A stretch of 48,182 nucleotides of DNA from Saprospiraceae bacterium (lineage in GTDB: Bacteria; Bacteroidota; Bacteroidia; Chitinophagales; Saprospiraceae): positions 1-48,182 of the forward strand of contig JADLHA010000027.1 of the NCBI GenBank assembly GCA_020848995.1, given 5' to 3'. Numbering within the stretch: position 1 is the first letter of the stretch; each line of letters opens with the position of its first letter. The notes beneath the pieces were generated by a model, which saw nothing but the letters and a program-made list of their open reading frames with translations, was not told the DNA's origin and did not search any database. A program made the translations under genes and the position numbers. Of this stretch, positions 8,577 to 16,566 are shown in pieces.

Positions 8577-10011
8577 TTCTGTTGCGCCATTCGAGTTGCC
8601 AGAAGAGCAGGGCGTAAACCCCCAAAGCAAGCAGCGAAAGGGCGTATCCGGCAAGCCCGGGAAGCGACAGGGCACGGTACAATGCAGGCAGGGCATTGGC
8701 CGCTAGCACGCTTCCGCCGATCCAGGAAAGCAGGGCCAGGGGACGGTATGGAACCGGGTATCGGCTGCGGCCCTGCACATAGGCCACCCCGCAAACAAAC
8801 GCGTAGGCTGCCAGGTTGGCATAGGCTGCTGAGGCGTTGCCAAATCTTGGAATGAGCACAATGTTCAGCACGACCATCAAAACCATACCCGAAAGACTCA
8901 CGCCCGCCAGCAACCGGTTGTTGTCGGTCAGCTTGTACCAGCTGGAGATCGTTGAAAACAATCCCATAAACAAATTGGCCAGCAGCAGGATCTGCACCAG
9001 AAACAACTCGTCCCGGTAGTGTTTGTCCAGCAGCAGGGCAAACGCCTCAACAAAAAGGGTGGTGCCCAGATAGATGAAAGCGCCGCAGACCGCGAAATAA
9101 TATGCGATGCGGGCGTAACTCTCGCGGGCATCTCCCGCCTTTGCCGAGCGGAAAAAATAGGGTTCGACGGCGTAACCAAATGCTGTTGCAAAGAGGTTCA
9201 TCACGACGGCCAGCCGGACGGCAGCGTTGTAGCTGCTGCTGGTGTCGAGGTTGTCTCGCACATCGCCCGGCAGGAAATATTTGAGGAGGCTTGTCGAGCC
9301 GTACTGCATAAAAACATAAGCCAGGCTGACGACGATGAGCGGCGCAACGTACTGCATCAATTGAGGAGACAGACTCCACTTTGCAGGTTTCAGGGCCGAA
9401 CGAAGTTCGGGGATCAGCAAAACCAGCACAACGGCGCTTGAAACGAGGTTAGCTCCAACCACCAGGGCTAGTTTTTGGGCTGCAGTACCCTGGTGCTGAT
9501 GCAGCAGCAGCAACACGAGCGCCACATTCAGCAGGATCCCGCCCATTTTGATCCATGCATACCGAAGCGGCTTTTTTTCGTAGCGAAGCCGGGCAAAGGG
9601 AAGTGCGCTGGCAACATCGAGCACGGCGATCCAGGCTGCCATTGAAATGACCCCGAGCAATTCCGGGTAGTGTAGCCAACCGCCAATGGTCCTGAGCAGG
9701 AGGTGCACCACCAACAGGAAAATCCCGCAGGCGATCCAAACGAGCTGGCTGGCCAAAGGGTAGATGTTTCCTGCACCGTTCTTCTCCTCTGAAGCATAAC
9801 GGAAATACCCAGTCTCCATCCGTAGCCCCAGCAGGCCCAGGACCAGTGCAATAAGAAAGTACACCTCGCTGTAAATGCTGAAAAAGGCCCGGTCGCCCGC
9901 AAAAACCCGGGTGAGGTAAACCGTCACGAGCAGGAAGTGGATCAAACGCCCAAGAGCGTAGCTCATCCCGTAAACCAGGGTTTCTACGGCCAGACTTCGA
10001 ATGCCGCTCAC
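8560..10011 (-). CDS. polysaccharide/lipid-linked oligosaccharide flippase (MOP superfamily, Wzx-like)
   Basis: A protein of ~483 aa that is hydrophobic almost throughout, with 12-14 predicted membrane segments. The N-terminal RSLAVETLVYGMSYALGRLIHFLLVTVYLTRVF is the standard opening of Bacteroidota polysaccharide-biosynthesis membrane proteins of the MATE/MOP fold. Such proteins flip undecaprenyl-linked glycan units across the inner membrane. The frame opens at ATG 10059, but homologues begin just before RSLA, so I prefer the GTG at 10011 (VSGIRSLAVE). The 10044 ATG is also possible. It is transcribed divergently from the M42 peptidase gene and stands alone, with no glycosyltransferase cluster beside it. 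The stop codon is embedded in a palindromic repeat. Confidence 0.83.
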   Translation of the reverse strand: MSGIRSLAVETLVYGMSYALGRLIHFLLVTVYLTRVFAGDRAFFSIYSEVYFLIALVLGLLGLRMETGYFRYASEEKNGAGNIYPLASQLVWIACGIFLLVVHLLLRTIGGWLHYPELLGVISMAAWIAVLDVASALPFARLRYEKKPLRYAWIKMGGILLNVALVLLLLHQHQGTAAQKLALVVGANLVSSAVVLVLLIPELRSALKPAKWSLSPQLMQYVAPLIVVSLAYVFMQYGSTSLLKYFLPGDVRDNLDTSSSYNAAVRLAVVMNLFATAFGYAVEPYFFRSAKAGDARESYARIAYYFAVCGAFIYLGTTLFVEAFALLLDKHYRDELFLVQILLLANLFMGLFSTISSWYKLTDNNRLLAGVSLSGMVLMVVLNIVLIPRFGNASAAYANLAAYAFVCGVAYVQGRSRYPVPYRPLALLSWIGGSVLAANALPALYRALSLPGLAGYALSLLALGVYALLFWQLEWRNRKTNKR

Positions 10012-10084
10012 GCTGCAAATCTCATTAAAATCAATTACATACATAGTAGCAAAAGCCATATTTAAGCAATTAAACCAGATGCCC

Positions 10085-10092
10085 TATTTTTG
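10085..10092 (+). promoter_or_regulatory. -7 element TATTTTTG of the M42 peptidase
   Basis: Exact TAnnTTTG match, 16 nt before the ATG at 10109. It argues against the upstream ATG at 10001, which lies before this element. Confidence 0.6.
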
Positions 10093-10108
10093 GCCGGTTG
10101 ATCGATCA

Positions 10109-11155
10109 ATGGCAGATTTTAGTTTATTGCAGCGGATATGTGAGACCCCGGGCGCACCCGGGTTTGAACACCCCATCCGCACCCTTCTCGAGGAATGCCT
10201 CACTGGATGTGCCGATTCGATCAGCACCGACGCCATGGGAAACCTCACGGTTTTCCGAAAGGGCCTTTCCTCCAAAAAATTGCTGCTCACGGCGCACATG
10301 GACGAAATCGCCTTTATCGTCCAACACATTGACGACGACGGCTTCGTCCGCTTTTTACCCCTTGGTGGTTTCGATCCAAAAACCCTTACGGCCCAGCGCG
10401 TGGTCATTCACGGCCGGGAAAACGTTTATGGGGTGATGGGCAGCAAGCCCATTCACCTCATGGGTCAGGATGAGCGCAACAAGGCACCAAATGCAAAAGA
10501 CTACTTCATCGATACCGGTATGGCCAAAGGGGAACTCAACGGACGCATCGGCATCGGAGATCCCATCACCCGGGAACGCAGCCTCATTCGCATGGGCCGC
10601 TGCTTCAATTCAAAATCGCTCGACAACCGCGTTTCAGTATACGCACTGGTCGAGTTGTTCCGCCGCCTGGAAGGCAAGACCCCCGCGGTAGACCTCTACG
10701 GCGTGTTTACCGTTCAGGAAGAGCTCGGTCTGCGGGGGGCTCAGGTCGCGGCAACCCGCGTGGCTCCCGACGTTGCCATCAACATCGATACGACCATCGC
10801 CTACGATGTGCCGGGTTCACAAGCTCACGAAGTGGTGACCCGCCTCGGCATGGGGGTTGCCATAAAACTTTTTGACAGCAGCGTCGTGCCCGATGTGCGC
10901 ATGGTGCGATTCCTCAAACAGCTTGCCGAGGGCAACGGCATTCCCTGGCAGGCAGAACTCATGTCCGGCGGGGGTACCGATACCGGAGCCGTCCAACGAG
11001 CGGGTACCGGAACGCTTGCAGGCGCCATTTCCATTCCAACCAGACACCTGCACCAGGTCATCGAGATGGTTCACGAAGACGACGTCGATGCCGCCGTAAC
11101 CCTGCTCGAGTGCGCCGTTCGACAGATTGCAGACCATCCATTCAGCTACGTGTGA
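10109..11155 (+). CDS. M42 family metallo-aminopeptidase
   Basis: A 348-aa cytosolic enzyme of the M42 family (glutamyl aminopeptidase/deblocking aminopeptidase, historically also called endoglucanase M), which trims peptides using two metal ions. Seen: His63-x-Asp65 in TAHMDEIAF, bridging Asp172 in SKSLDNR, the catalytic and metal pair Glu204-Glu205 in VQEELGLRGA, Asp227 in NIDTTIAYDVPG, GGGTDTGAVQ, and metal ligand His313 in IPTRHLHQ. All are present in family order and the length is typical (~350). The start is set by the promoter 16 nt upstream and by the conserved N-terminus (LLQRICETPGAPGFE). The pterin dehydratase gene follows after 25 nt. Confidence 0.93.
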   Translation: MADFSLLQRICETPGAPGFEHPIRTLLEECLTGCADSISTDAMGNLTVFRKGLSSKKLLLTAHMDEIAFIVQHIDDDGFVRFLPLGGFDPKTLTAQRVVIHGRENVYGVMGSKPIHLMGQDERNKAPNAKDYFIDTGMAKGELNGRIGIGDPITRERSLIRMGRCFNSKSLDNRVSVYALVELFRRLEGKTPAVDLYGVFTVQEELGLRGAQVAATRVAPDVAINIDTTIAYDVPGSQAHEVVTRLGMGVAIKLFDSSVVPDVRMVRFLKQLAEGNGIPWQAELMSGGGTDTGAVQRAGTGTLAGAISIPTRHLHQVIEMVHEDDVDAAVTLLECAVRQIADHPFSYV

Positions 11156-11180
11156 GCCATACAAAACCAAGCTAAAGATT

Positions 11181-11429
11181 ATGTGGAAAGAAAGCAACAA
11201 CAAACTGAAGACCACCCTCGAATTCCGGGATTTCGGCGAGGCCTTCGCCTTTATGACAGAAGTGGCCTTCCAGGCAGAAAAAATGAATCACCACCCCGAC
11301 TGGAAAAATTCCTGGAACCGGGTGGAGATCCACCTCACCACCCATGATGCCGGCGACACCGTAACCGAAAAGGACCACCGCCTAGCCGGAGAGATCGACC
11401 GCATTTATAAAAAATACGCCAAGCACTGA
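11181..11429 (+). CDS. 4a-hydroxytetrahydrobiopterin dehydratase (pterin-4a-carbinolamine dehydratase)
   Basis: An 82-aa protein of the PCD/DCoH family, which dehydrates 4a-hydroxytetrahydrobiopterin during aromatic amino acid hydroxylation. Seen: the signature EKMNHHPDW followed by NRVEIHLTTHDAG..TEKD, i.e. the E-x3-HHP-x-W..V-x-L-x-T-H pattern with the active-site His pair and the later His. It is shorter than the usual ~95-100 aa because the first N-terminal strand is trimmed. The frame is open from 11127 inside the previous gene, but the ATG at 11181 gives MWKESNNKLKTTLEF, a normal PCD N-terminus. It is probably co-transcribed with the M42 peptidase, and the aminotransferase follows after 23 nt. 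Confidence 0.88.
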   Translation: MWKESNNKLKTTLEFRDFGEAFAFMTEVAFQAEKMNHHPDWKNSWNRVEIHLTTHDAGDTVTEKDHRLAGEIDRIYKKYAKH

Positions 11430-11452
11430 GCCACCGCGGCTCTCCACCAACG

Positions 11453-12616
11453 ATGCCGCCGGACTTACATAGTAAACTGCCCGACGCAGGGATTTCGATC
11501 TTTGCTCACATGACCGCGCTGGCCAACCGGCACGGCGCCATAAACCTCGCTCAGGGCTTCCCCGACTTTGCACCACCCGAACAGTTGTTCGCCTACCTCG
11601 ACGAGGGCGTCCGCAGCGGGTACAACCAATATGCCGCCATGCCTGGCCTACCGCAATTGCGCACAGCCCTTGCGCGGAGACTCCGAGACCGCTACGATTA
11701 CGAAGCGGACCCGGATTCCACCATCACCGTTACAGCTGGAGCTACCCAGTCCATCTACACGGCCATCAGCGCTTTCGTGCGGCCGGGCGACAAAGTGCTG
11801 ATCTTCGAACCGGCATACGACTCCTACGGACCTGCCGTGCGCATCAACGGGGGACAAGCCCTCTACCTGCGGCTGGAACTTCCGGATTTTTCCATTCCCT
11901 GGGATGCGCTGGAGCAACTGCTCAGCAAAGAAACCGTACGCATGGTGCTGGTCAACAATCCGCACAACCCCGCAGGAAGCATACTGTGTGCCGATGACCT
12001 GCTGCGCATTGGCGAGCTGACACGGCGACACAACAGCCTGTTGCTTTGGGACGAAGTTTATGACCTGCTGGTGTTCGACGGAAAGCGCCACCGCAGCGCC
12101 CTGGAATTTCCCATACTGCGCGATCGGTCGATCGTCGTCTTTTCAATTGGCAAGACCCTCCACAATACCGGATGGAAAATCGGCTACGCCGTCGCCCCGG
12201 AAGCGCTGACGAACGAGCTTCGCAAGGTGCACCAATTCCTGGTCTTTTCGGTGAACACGCCGGCTCAATACGCCGTGGCGCGTTTTCTGGATTCCCATCC
12301 CGGATTTACAGACGAACTGCACCAATTCTACCAGACGCGTCGCGACCTGTTTTGGGACTTGCTGCGGGGGCACCCGGATTTTGAATTCCTTCCCTGCCGG
12401 GGATCCTACTTTGCCCTGGCGCGATTCCGGGCTTCCGCAACGACGGGCGACCTCGCTTATGCGGAACATCTCGTCGCCACTCTGGGCGTGGCGGCCATTC
12501 CCATTTCCGCATTCTACCACGACGCTCACGATCCCGGACTCCTCCGTTTCTGCTTTGCGAAAAAAGAGGAAACCCTGCGCGAGGCCGCCCGGTTGCTTTG
12601 GCTTGGAAAAGCCTAA
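11453..12616 (+). CDS. PLP-dependent aminotransferase, methionine/kynurenine type (YbdL-like)
   Basis: A 387-aa fold-type I aminotransferase. Seen: AINLAQGFPDF at ~29-39, the hallmark of methionine/glutamine-keto transaminases, YNQYAAMPGLPQLR, the substrate-carboxylate region NNPHNPAG at 168-175, DEVYD at 200-204 with the PLP-binding Asp and Tyr, and the Schiff-base Lys234 in SIGKTLHNTGWKIGY. The HNTGWKIGY sequence places it with YbdL/kynurenine aminotransferase-like enzymes rather than AspC. A likely role is converting 4-methylthio-2-oxobutanoate to methionine in methionine salvage, but other amino donors and acceptors are possible. It completes a three-gene run with the M42 peptidase and PCD. 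Confidence 0.9.
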   Translation: MPPDLHSKLPDAGISIFAHMTALANRHGAINLAQGFPDFAPPEQLFAYLDEGVRSGYNQYAAMPGLPQLRTALARRLRDRYDYEADPDSTITVTAGATQSIYTAISAFVRPGDKVLIFEPAYDSYGPAVRINGGQALYLRLELPDFSIPWDALEQLLSKETVRMVLVNNPHNPAGSILCADDLLRIGELTRRHNSLLLWDEVYDLLVFDGKRHRSALEFPILRDRSIVVFSIGKTLHNTGWKIGYAVAPEALTNELRKVHQFLVFSVNTPAQYAVARFLDSHPGFTDELHQFYQTRRDLFWDLLRGHPDFEFLPCRGSYFALARFRASATTGDLAYAEHLVATLGVAAIPISAFYHDAHDPGLLRFCFAKKEETLREAARLLWLGKA

Positions 12617-12741
12617 GTTCCTGCCAACATAACTGCTGAATGATCCACCGCGAGGGCGGCCATGACTTCTTGGAGATCGTGCCCGCCGGGCAGACAGCCG
12701 TATAGTGCAAAGTCCATAACTTCGCGCCATAAGTTAACTGC

Positions 12742-14343
12742 GTGTTTCAAACAGACGTACTCATCATCGGAACGGGCATCGCCGGATTGACCACGGCGAT
12801 ACAACTGGCGCGCAAGCGTCCGGACCTGAAAATCCGTTTGGTGAGCAAGACCGCCAAAGACGAGGGCAACACCCGATATGCGCAGGGCGGCATTGCAGCC
12901 GTATGGGACCGGATCCGCGACGATTTTGAGAAACACGTTCTCGACACCCTGGATGCCGGAGACGGACTTTGCAACGAGGAGGCCGTACGCATCGTAGTAG
13001 AAGAGGGCCCCTCGCGCGTTCAGGAACTGATCGATTGGGGCGCTCGCTTCGACAAAATCGACGCGGCCCATTACGACCTTGCCCGGGAAGGCGGCCATTC
13101 CGAATCGCGCATCCTCCATTTTCAGGACGTGACCGGTGCTGAGATCGAACGCGCGCTGCTCGACAAATGTGCGGAACTCGAAAATGTGGAGATCCTCGAG
13201 CGCCGCTTTGCCATTGACGTCATCACGCAACACCACCTCGGATACAACGTCACCCGCATCATGCCGGACATCGAATGCTATGGGGCATACCTGCTCAACT
13301 TGCAGACCCTGGAAGTGGAGACCCACCTTGCGCGGGCGACCGTGCTGGCCACGGGTGGCACCGGGCAGATCTACCGCACGACGACCAACCCGCTCGTTTC
13401 GACGGGCGACGGCATCGCAATGCTCTACCGAGCGAAAGGTCACGTGGAAAACATGGAGTTCGTCCAATTTCACCCGACGGCCCTGTACCGGCCCGGATCG
13501 GAGAATCCCGCATTTTTGATATCGGAAGCCGTGCGTGGCTTTGGAGCCGTTCTCAAAACCCGCAGCGGAGAGGCCTTTATGCACCGCTACGACCCCAGGG
13601 AATCTCTCGCACCAAGAGACATCGTGGCCAGGGCCATCGACAACGAAATGAAGACCCTGGGTGAGGAATACGTTTGTCTGGATTGCCGCCACCTCGACCG
13701 GGAAAAGTTTCTGGCACATTTTCCGAACATCTATGAAAAATGCATCAGCGTGGGGATAGACCCCCTGGAGCAGATGATCCCCGTCGTTCCGGCCTGCCAC
13801 TACATGTGCGGCGGCATCAAAGTCGACCTGCAGGGACGGAGCAGCATTGCGCGGTTGTATGCCTGTGGGGAAAGCACGTGCACGGGATTGCATGGCGCCA
13901 ACCGACTCGCTTCGAACTCGCTGCTCGAAGCCGCGGTTTTTGGATATCGCATCGCCGCAGATCTCTGCGACCACATCGGGGCCATGCAGTTGCGCATGGA
14001 CATCCCGGAGTGGGACGCTGCTGGGACCGCGCATCCACGCGAAATGGTCCTCATCACGCAGAGCATCAAGGAGCTCAAGGAGATCATGTCGTATTACGTC
14101 GGCATCGTCCGCAGCAACGTGCGTCTCGAACGCGCCCTCAATCGGCTGCACCTGTTGTATGAGGAGACTGAAACCCTCTACCACTCGACGACCCTTTCGG
14201 CTGCCTTGTGTGAACTGCGCAACCTCATTACGATTGGCTACCTGGTAACCCGCTCGGCGGCAATGCGCAGGGAGAGCCGCGGATTGCATTACACAACCGA
14301 CTATCCCGAACAACGGGGCTTCAGCCAGTCGACCCTGCTGTAA
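12742..14343 (+). CDS. nadB: L-aspartate oxidase
   Basis: A 533-aa FAD enzyme that oxidises L-aspartate to iminoaspartate, the first step of de novo NAD synthesis, feeding NadA. Seen: the dinucleotide-binding IIGTGIAG at ~8-15, the flavin-contact ARYAQGGIAAV-type stretch (TRYAQGGIAAVWD), ATGGTGQIYRTTTNP, EFVQFHPTALY, PRDIVARAID, and CHYMCGGIKVDLQGRSSI leading to ACGESTCTGLHGANRLASNSLLEA. These are specific for NadB within the succinate dehydrogenase/fumarate reductase flavoprotein family. The start is GTG at 12742 (VFQTDVLIIG); TAACTTCG at 12717-12724 is a weak promoter candidate 17 nt upstream. nadA and nadC are not in the window. A palindromic repeat lies 16 nt after the stop. Confidence 0.95.
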   Translation: MFQTDVLIIGTGIAGLTTAIQLARKRPDLKIRLVSKTAKDEGNTRYAQGGIAAVWDRIRDDFEKHVLDTLDAGDGLCNEEAVRIVVEEGPSRVQELIDWGARFDKIDAAHYDLAREGGHSESRILHFQDVTGAEIERALLDKCAELENVEILERRFAIDVITQHHLGYNVTRIMPDIECYGAYLLNLQTLEVETHLARATVLATGGTGQIYRTTTNPLVSTGDGIAMLYRAKGHVENMEFVQFHPTALYRPGSENPAFLISEAVRGFGAVLKTRSGEAFMHRYDPRESLAPRDIVARAIDNEMKTLGEEYVCLDCRHLDREKFLAHFPNIYEKCISVGIDPLEQMIPVVPACHYMCGGIKVDLQGRSSIARLYACGESTCTGLHGANRLASNSLLEAAVFGYRIAADLCDHIGAMQLRMDIPEWDAAGTAHPREMVLITQSIKELKEIMSYYVGIVRSNVRLERALNRLHLLYEETETLYHSTTLSAALCELRNLITIGYLVTRSAAMRRESRGLHYTTDYPEQRGFSQSTLL

Positions 14344-14358
14344 TTTCCACTAAAAAAG

Positions 14359-14376
14359 CTAACAAACGTTCGTTAG
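14359..14376. repeat. AACGTT palindrome between nadB and recX
   Basis: CTAACAAACGTTCGTTAG is an imperfect 18-bp palindrome in the convergent gap between nadB and recX. It belongs to the same short family as the copies at 41897 and 47429. Confidence 0.6.
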
Positions 14377-14409
14377 TACGATATCCGGAGTGGTGCCGGG
14401 GGTTACTGA

Positions 14410-14862
14410 TCAGTCTTCGCCCTGCAGCATGCGCAGGGAATCGTAGATGAGCGCGCGTTCGAATCCCCGGGCTTCGAGGTTGCGCACAGCGCGAGCGGAG
14501 TCGCCTGATCGCAGGGCCCTGCTCAGGAGTTGGCGCAGGGTATCGAGGTATTCGTCGTCGTCGATTTCGGCAAGAGCGGTGCGGATGAGGGTTTCCGGTA
14601 CCTGACGGGCTTTCAGGCCACTTGTGATCTTGCGACGTCCCCAGTGGTTGATCCTGAATTTTCCGCGGGCATAAGACTTTGCAAAGCGTTCCTCGCTGAG
14701 GAGGTCTTCGCCGATGAGGATCACCAGAATTTCGCCTGCTGTGTCATCATCAGCTCCAAGGCTGCGGAGTTTGGATTCTGCCTCGCTCTGGCTGCGGTCC
14801 TGGTATCCGCAGTAATGGCGCATTTTTTCGAGCAGGCGCTCCCGGCTGAGGTAGGCGCTCAT
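14410..14862 (-). CDS. recX: RecX-family regulatory protein
   Basis: A 150-aa helical protein matching RecX, which binds RecA filaments and limits their activity. Seen: LLEKMRHYCGYQDRSQSEAESKLRSLG at ~9-35, EDLLSEERFAKSYARGKFRINHWGRRKI at ~52-79 (the most conserved RecX block), and the C-terminal RAVRNLEARGFERALIYDSL. Length and charged helical repeats fit three tandem three-helix modules. Its ATG overlaps the stop of the upstream HAD phosphatase by 4 nt (ATGA), so the two are translationally coupled. recA is not in the window. Confidence 0.9.
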   Translation of the reverse strand: MSAYLSRERLLEKMRHYCGYQDRSQSEAESKLRSLGADDDTAGEILVILIGEDLLSEERFAKSYARGKFRINHWGRRKITSGLKARQVPETLIRTALAEIDDDEYLDTLRQLLSRALRSGDSARAVRNLEARGFERALIYDSLRMLQGED

Positions 14863-15476
14863 GATTCCGATACTAAGTTGAAGATGGAGTCGCCGATCTC
14901 CGAGGCCGGATCATGGCGGTGCACCCTAAAACCCAAGCGTCGTGCAGCTTCGATGTTTTCGCTGCGGTCGTCGACGAAGAGCGATTCCCCCGCCAGGATT
15001 CCGGCATGAGCGAGTACGTAGTGAAAACACTTCGGTTCCGGTTTGCGGTGACCGATCTCGCACGAGTAGAAAACCGCGTCGAAATACCGCTGTTCGAAAT
15101 CCTCTGCCTCGGGCATTCCAGCCAGCTGTCGCCGCAGGGCGCTGAGGTGCGAGCGGTTGATGTTGCTCAGGAGATAGAGGGCATATCGTTTGCGGAGCTG
15201 CCCCAGCATGGCCAGGCGGTGAGAGGGCATGCCGAGGAGCATGGCATTCCAGGCGTGGAGGTAGTAGCTACCATCACGCGGGGTGTGCGATCGGCGCTGC
15301 AGCCTGTTGATGAAAGCCTCTTCCGAACATTCTCCCCGTTCGTAGGGGTGCAGCACCTGTTCTTCGAGGTCCCCGCATTTGAGCGGATCCAGCACCTCGC
15401 GCAGCAGGCCTTCGGTTCTCGCCTCGTCGAGGTCGTAGAGCACGTTGCCAAAGTCGAATAAGATGTTTCGGATCAC
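14859..15476 (-). CDS. HAD-superfamily phosphatase, subfamily IA (YihX-like)
   Basis: A soluble phosphatase of 205 aa. Seen: motif I FDFGNVLYD with nucleophile Asp8, motif II LLSNINRSH, motif III CEIGHRKPEPKCF (Lys) and motif IV FVDDRSENIEAA. The DFGNV version of motif I, lacking the usual second Asp, is that of YihX/alpha-glucose-1-phosphatase-like and related HAD-IA proteins. The substrate is unknown. The frame is open to an ATG at 15548, but the extra 24 residues are not conserved-looking; a CATCTTTG element (15495-15502) lies 18 nt before the GTG at 15476, the spacing found at other genes here, so I start there. It is followed by the overlapping recX. Confidence 0.85.
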   Translation of the reverse strand: MIRNILFDFGNVLYDLDEARTEGLLREVLDPLKCGDLEEQVLHPYERGECSEEAFINRLQRRSHTPRDGSYYLHAWNAMLLGMPSHRLAMLGQLRKRYALYLLSNINRSHLSALRRQLAGMPEAEDFEQRYFDAVFYSCEIGHRKPEPKCFHYVLAHAGILAGESLFVDDRSENIEAARRLGFRVHRHDPASEIGDSIFNLVSES

Positions 15477-15494
15477 AGTGCCGTCTTGCCGGCA

Positions 15495-15502
15495 CAAAGA
15501 TG
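15495..15502 (-). promoter_or_regulatory. probable -7 element CATCTTTG of the HAD-recX operon
   Basis: One mismatch to TAnnTTTG, 18 nt before the GTG start at 15476. It decides the start of the HAD gene. Confidence 0.45.
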
Positions 15503-15555
15503 CACAATCCACCGAAGTGGCCTGCAGTCGCTCTTCGCAACTGTTCAAAATACCC

Positions 15556-15563
15556 TACCTTTG
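15556..15563 (+). promoter_or_regulatory. -7 element TACCTTTG of tRNA-Met
   Basis: Exact TAnnTTTG match 31 nt upstream of the tRNA 5' end. Confidence 0.55.
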
Positions 15564-15594
15564 CGGCGGCGATTCCGCCCCGCATTCCTGCAAT

Positions 15595-15671
15595 GGTCCC
15601 ATAGCTCAGTCGGTTAGAGCGTCTGACTCATAATCAGAGGGTCCCTGGTTCGAGCCCAGGTGGGACCACCA
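15595..15671 (+). tRNA. tRNA-Met (CAT)
   Basis: Complete cloverleaf: acceptor GGTCCCA pairs with TGGGACC, the anticodon loop is CTCATAA (anticodon CAT), the T arm is GGTTCGAGCCC, and CCA is encoded. The regular acceptor pairing argues against initiator tRNA. Elongator Met is most likely, but a lysidine-modified Ile2 tRNA cannot be excluded by eye. The 3' 19 nt are copied twice more in the tandem repeat that follows. Confidence 0.93.
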
Positions 15672-15862
15672 TCCTTTTGAAAAAACTTTGTGGGCGAGAA
15701 GTTTACCCCGCCAACGGCGGGGAGCCCAGGTGGGACCACCATCCTTTAGAAAAAAGTCAGTGGGCGAGAAGTTTATCCCGCCATAGGCGGGAAGCCCAGG
15801 TGGGACCACCATCCATTCGAAAAAAGTCAGTGGGCGAGAAGTTTATCCCGCCATAGGCGGGA
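15653..15862. repeat. three 70-bp tandem units, each starting with the tRNA-Met 3' end
   Basis: AGCCCAGGTGGGACCACCAT starts at 15653 (inside the tRNA gene), 15723 and 15793, an exact 70-bp period. Each unit goes on with TCC-x-TT-GAAAAAA, GTGGGCGAGAAGTTTA and a hairpin CCCGCC-(AAC or ATA)-GGCGGG. The first unit differs slightly from the other two. There is no T-run, so the hairpins are not classical terminators. Confidence 0.92.
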
Positions 15863-16134
15863 GGATTTATCACGCCAACGGCGTGACCAGGTGGTATCGA
15901 TTCCCAAAGTCATCAACATAGGTCCCGCCATAGGTGGGGGGGATGCTAGCTTCTTTGGGATAAAGGCCCTGAATACCCCGGCAGGAGGCTGAATTTCCCC
16001 CTACTTCCTCCAGCAATCCGCTTTTCGGACCTTTGATGATTGCCACCGGGAAGAGTGAACCTCGACCTTCCCTTCGTTGCAACTTTACCCTTCGAAAATA
16101 CAGATCCGTTGGATGCATACCGGTATATTGAGGA
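15863..16134. other. intergenic DNA with further hairpins
   Basis: Just past the tandem array are two related inverted repeats, CACGCC-AAC-GGCGTG (15873-15887) and CCCGCCATAGGTGGG (15923-15937). No gene is supported; minus-strand open frames here lack protein-like composition. Confidence 0.5.
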
Positions 16135-16557
16135 ATGAAAAATAACAGAGGGGCCAACCACTCCTGGCTTTTAATTCCCCTGGCCATATTCTTTATTTCA
16201 TTGGGCTCTTGTGCTTCACCAAAATTACTGAGCTACCAATCGGGCGGCAACGACGTTGCTAAGATCGAATTGGACGTTCGTAAGAACCATAAATTCGTAC
16301 TTCATTTTCAGGATCTCGGTGAGAGGCCTCCAAAAGAATATCGCTTCAAGGGTTCCTGGCAGGACAAAAAAGAGCACCTCTACCTGTCATTCCGACTCGA
16401 CCGCAAAGGATTGCCAGACATCAATGCACTTTTTGATCCGCAATTGACCGAACACCAAACGGTCCGAATCCTCGATCCGCAATCGGTCCAATTCAAAAAA
16501 TCCCTAAAAACCATTTATATTTGGGGAGTTCCCTGTGTAAAAACGGAAAGGAGATAA
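16135..16557 (+). CDS. small lipoprotein of unknown function
   Basis: A 140-aa protein with a clear lipoprotein signal peptide (LLIPLAIFFISLGSC, lipobox LGSC with Cys26), so it should be lipidated in the envelope. The mature part is charged with beta-strand character (FVLHFQDLGERPPKEYRFKGSW..HLYLSFRLDRKG). I do not recognise a family. Its reading frame ends just before the PrsW-like gene (9 nt to the ATG there), so the two are co-transcribed, and the lipoprotein could be a partner or substrate of that protease. That link is inference only. Confidence 0.75.
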   Translation: MKNNRGANHSWLLIPLAIFFISLGSCASPKLLSYQSGGNDVAKIELDVRKNHKFVLHFQDLGERPPKEYRFKGSWQDKKEHLYLSFRLDRKGLPDINALFDPQLTEHQTVRILDPQSVQFKKSLKTIYIWGVPCVKTERR

Positions 16558-16566
16558 TTGCACCTG

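Noticed and set aside
8969-9441. 140-codon plus-strand ORF inside the flippase region
   Set aside because: Antisense shadow of the flippase gene.
12613-14313. 566-codon open frame on the minus strand
   Set aside because: It is exactly antisense to nadB, whose motifs are unmistakable; the long frame is a by-product of its codon usage.
15653-15862. Extra tRNA genes or a CRISPR-like array
   Set aside because: Only the 3' 19 nt of the tRNA are repeated, so no cloverleaf forms; three 70-bp units differ little and have no unique spacers.
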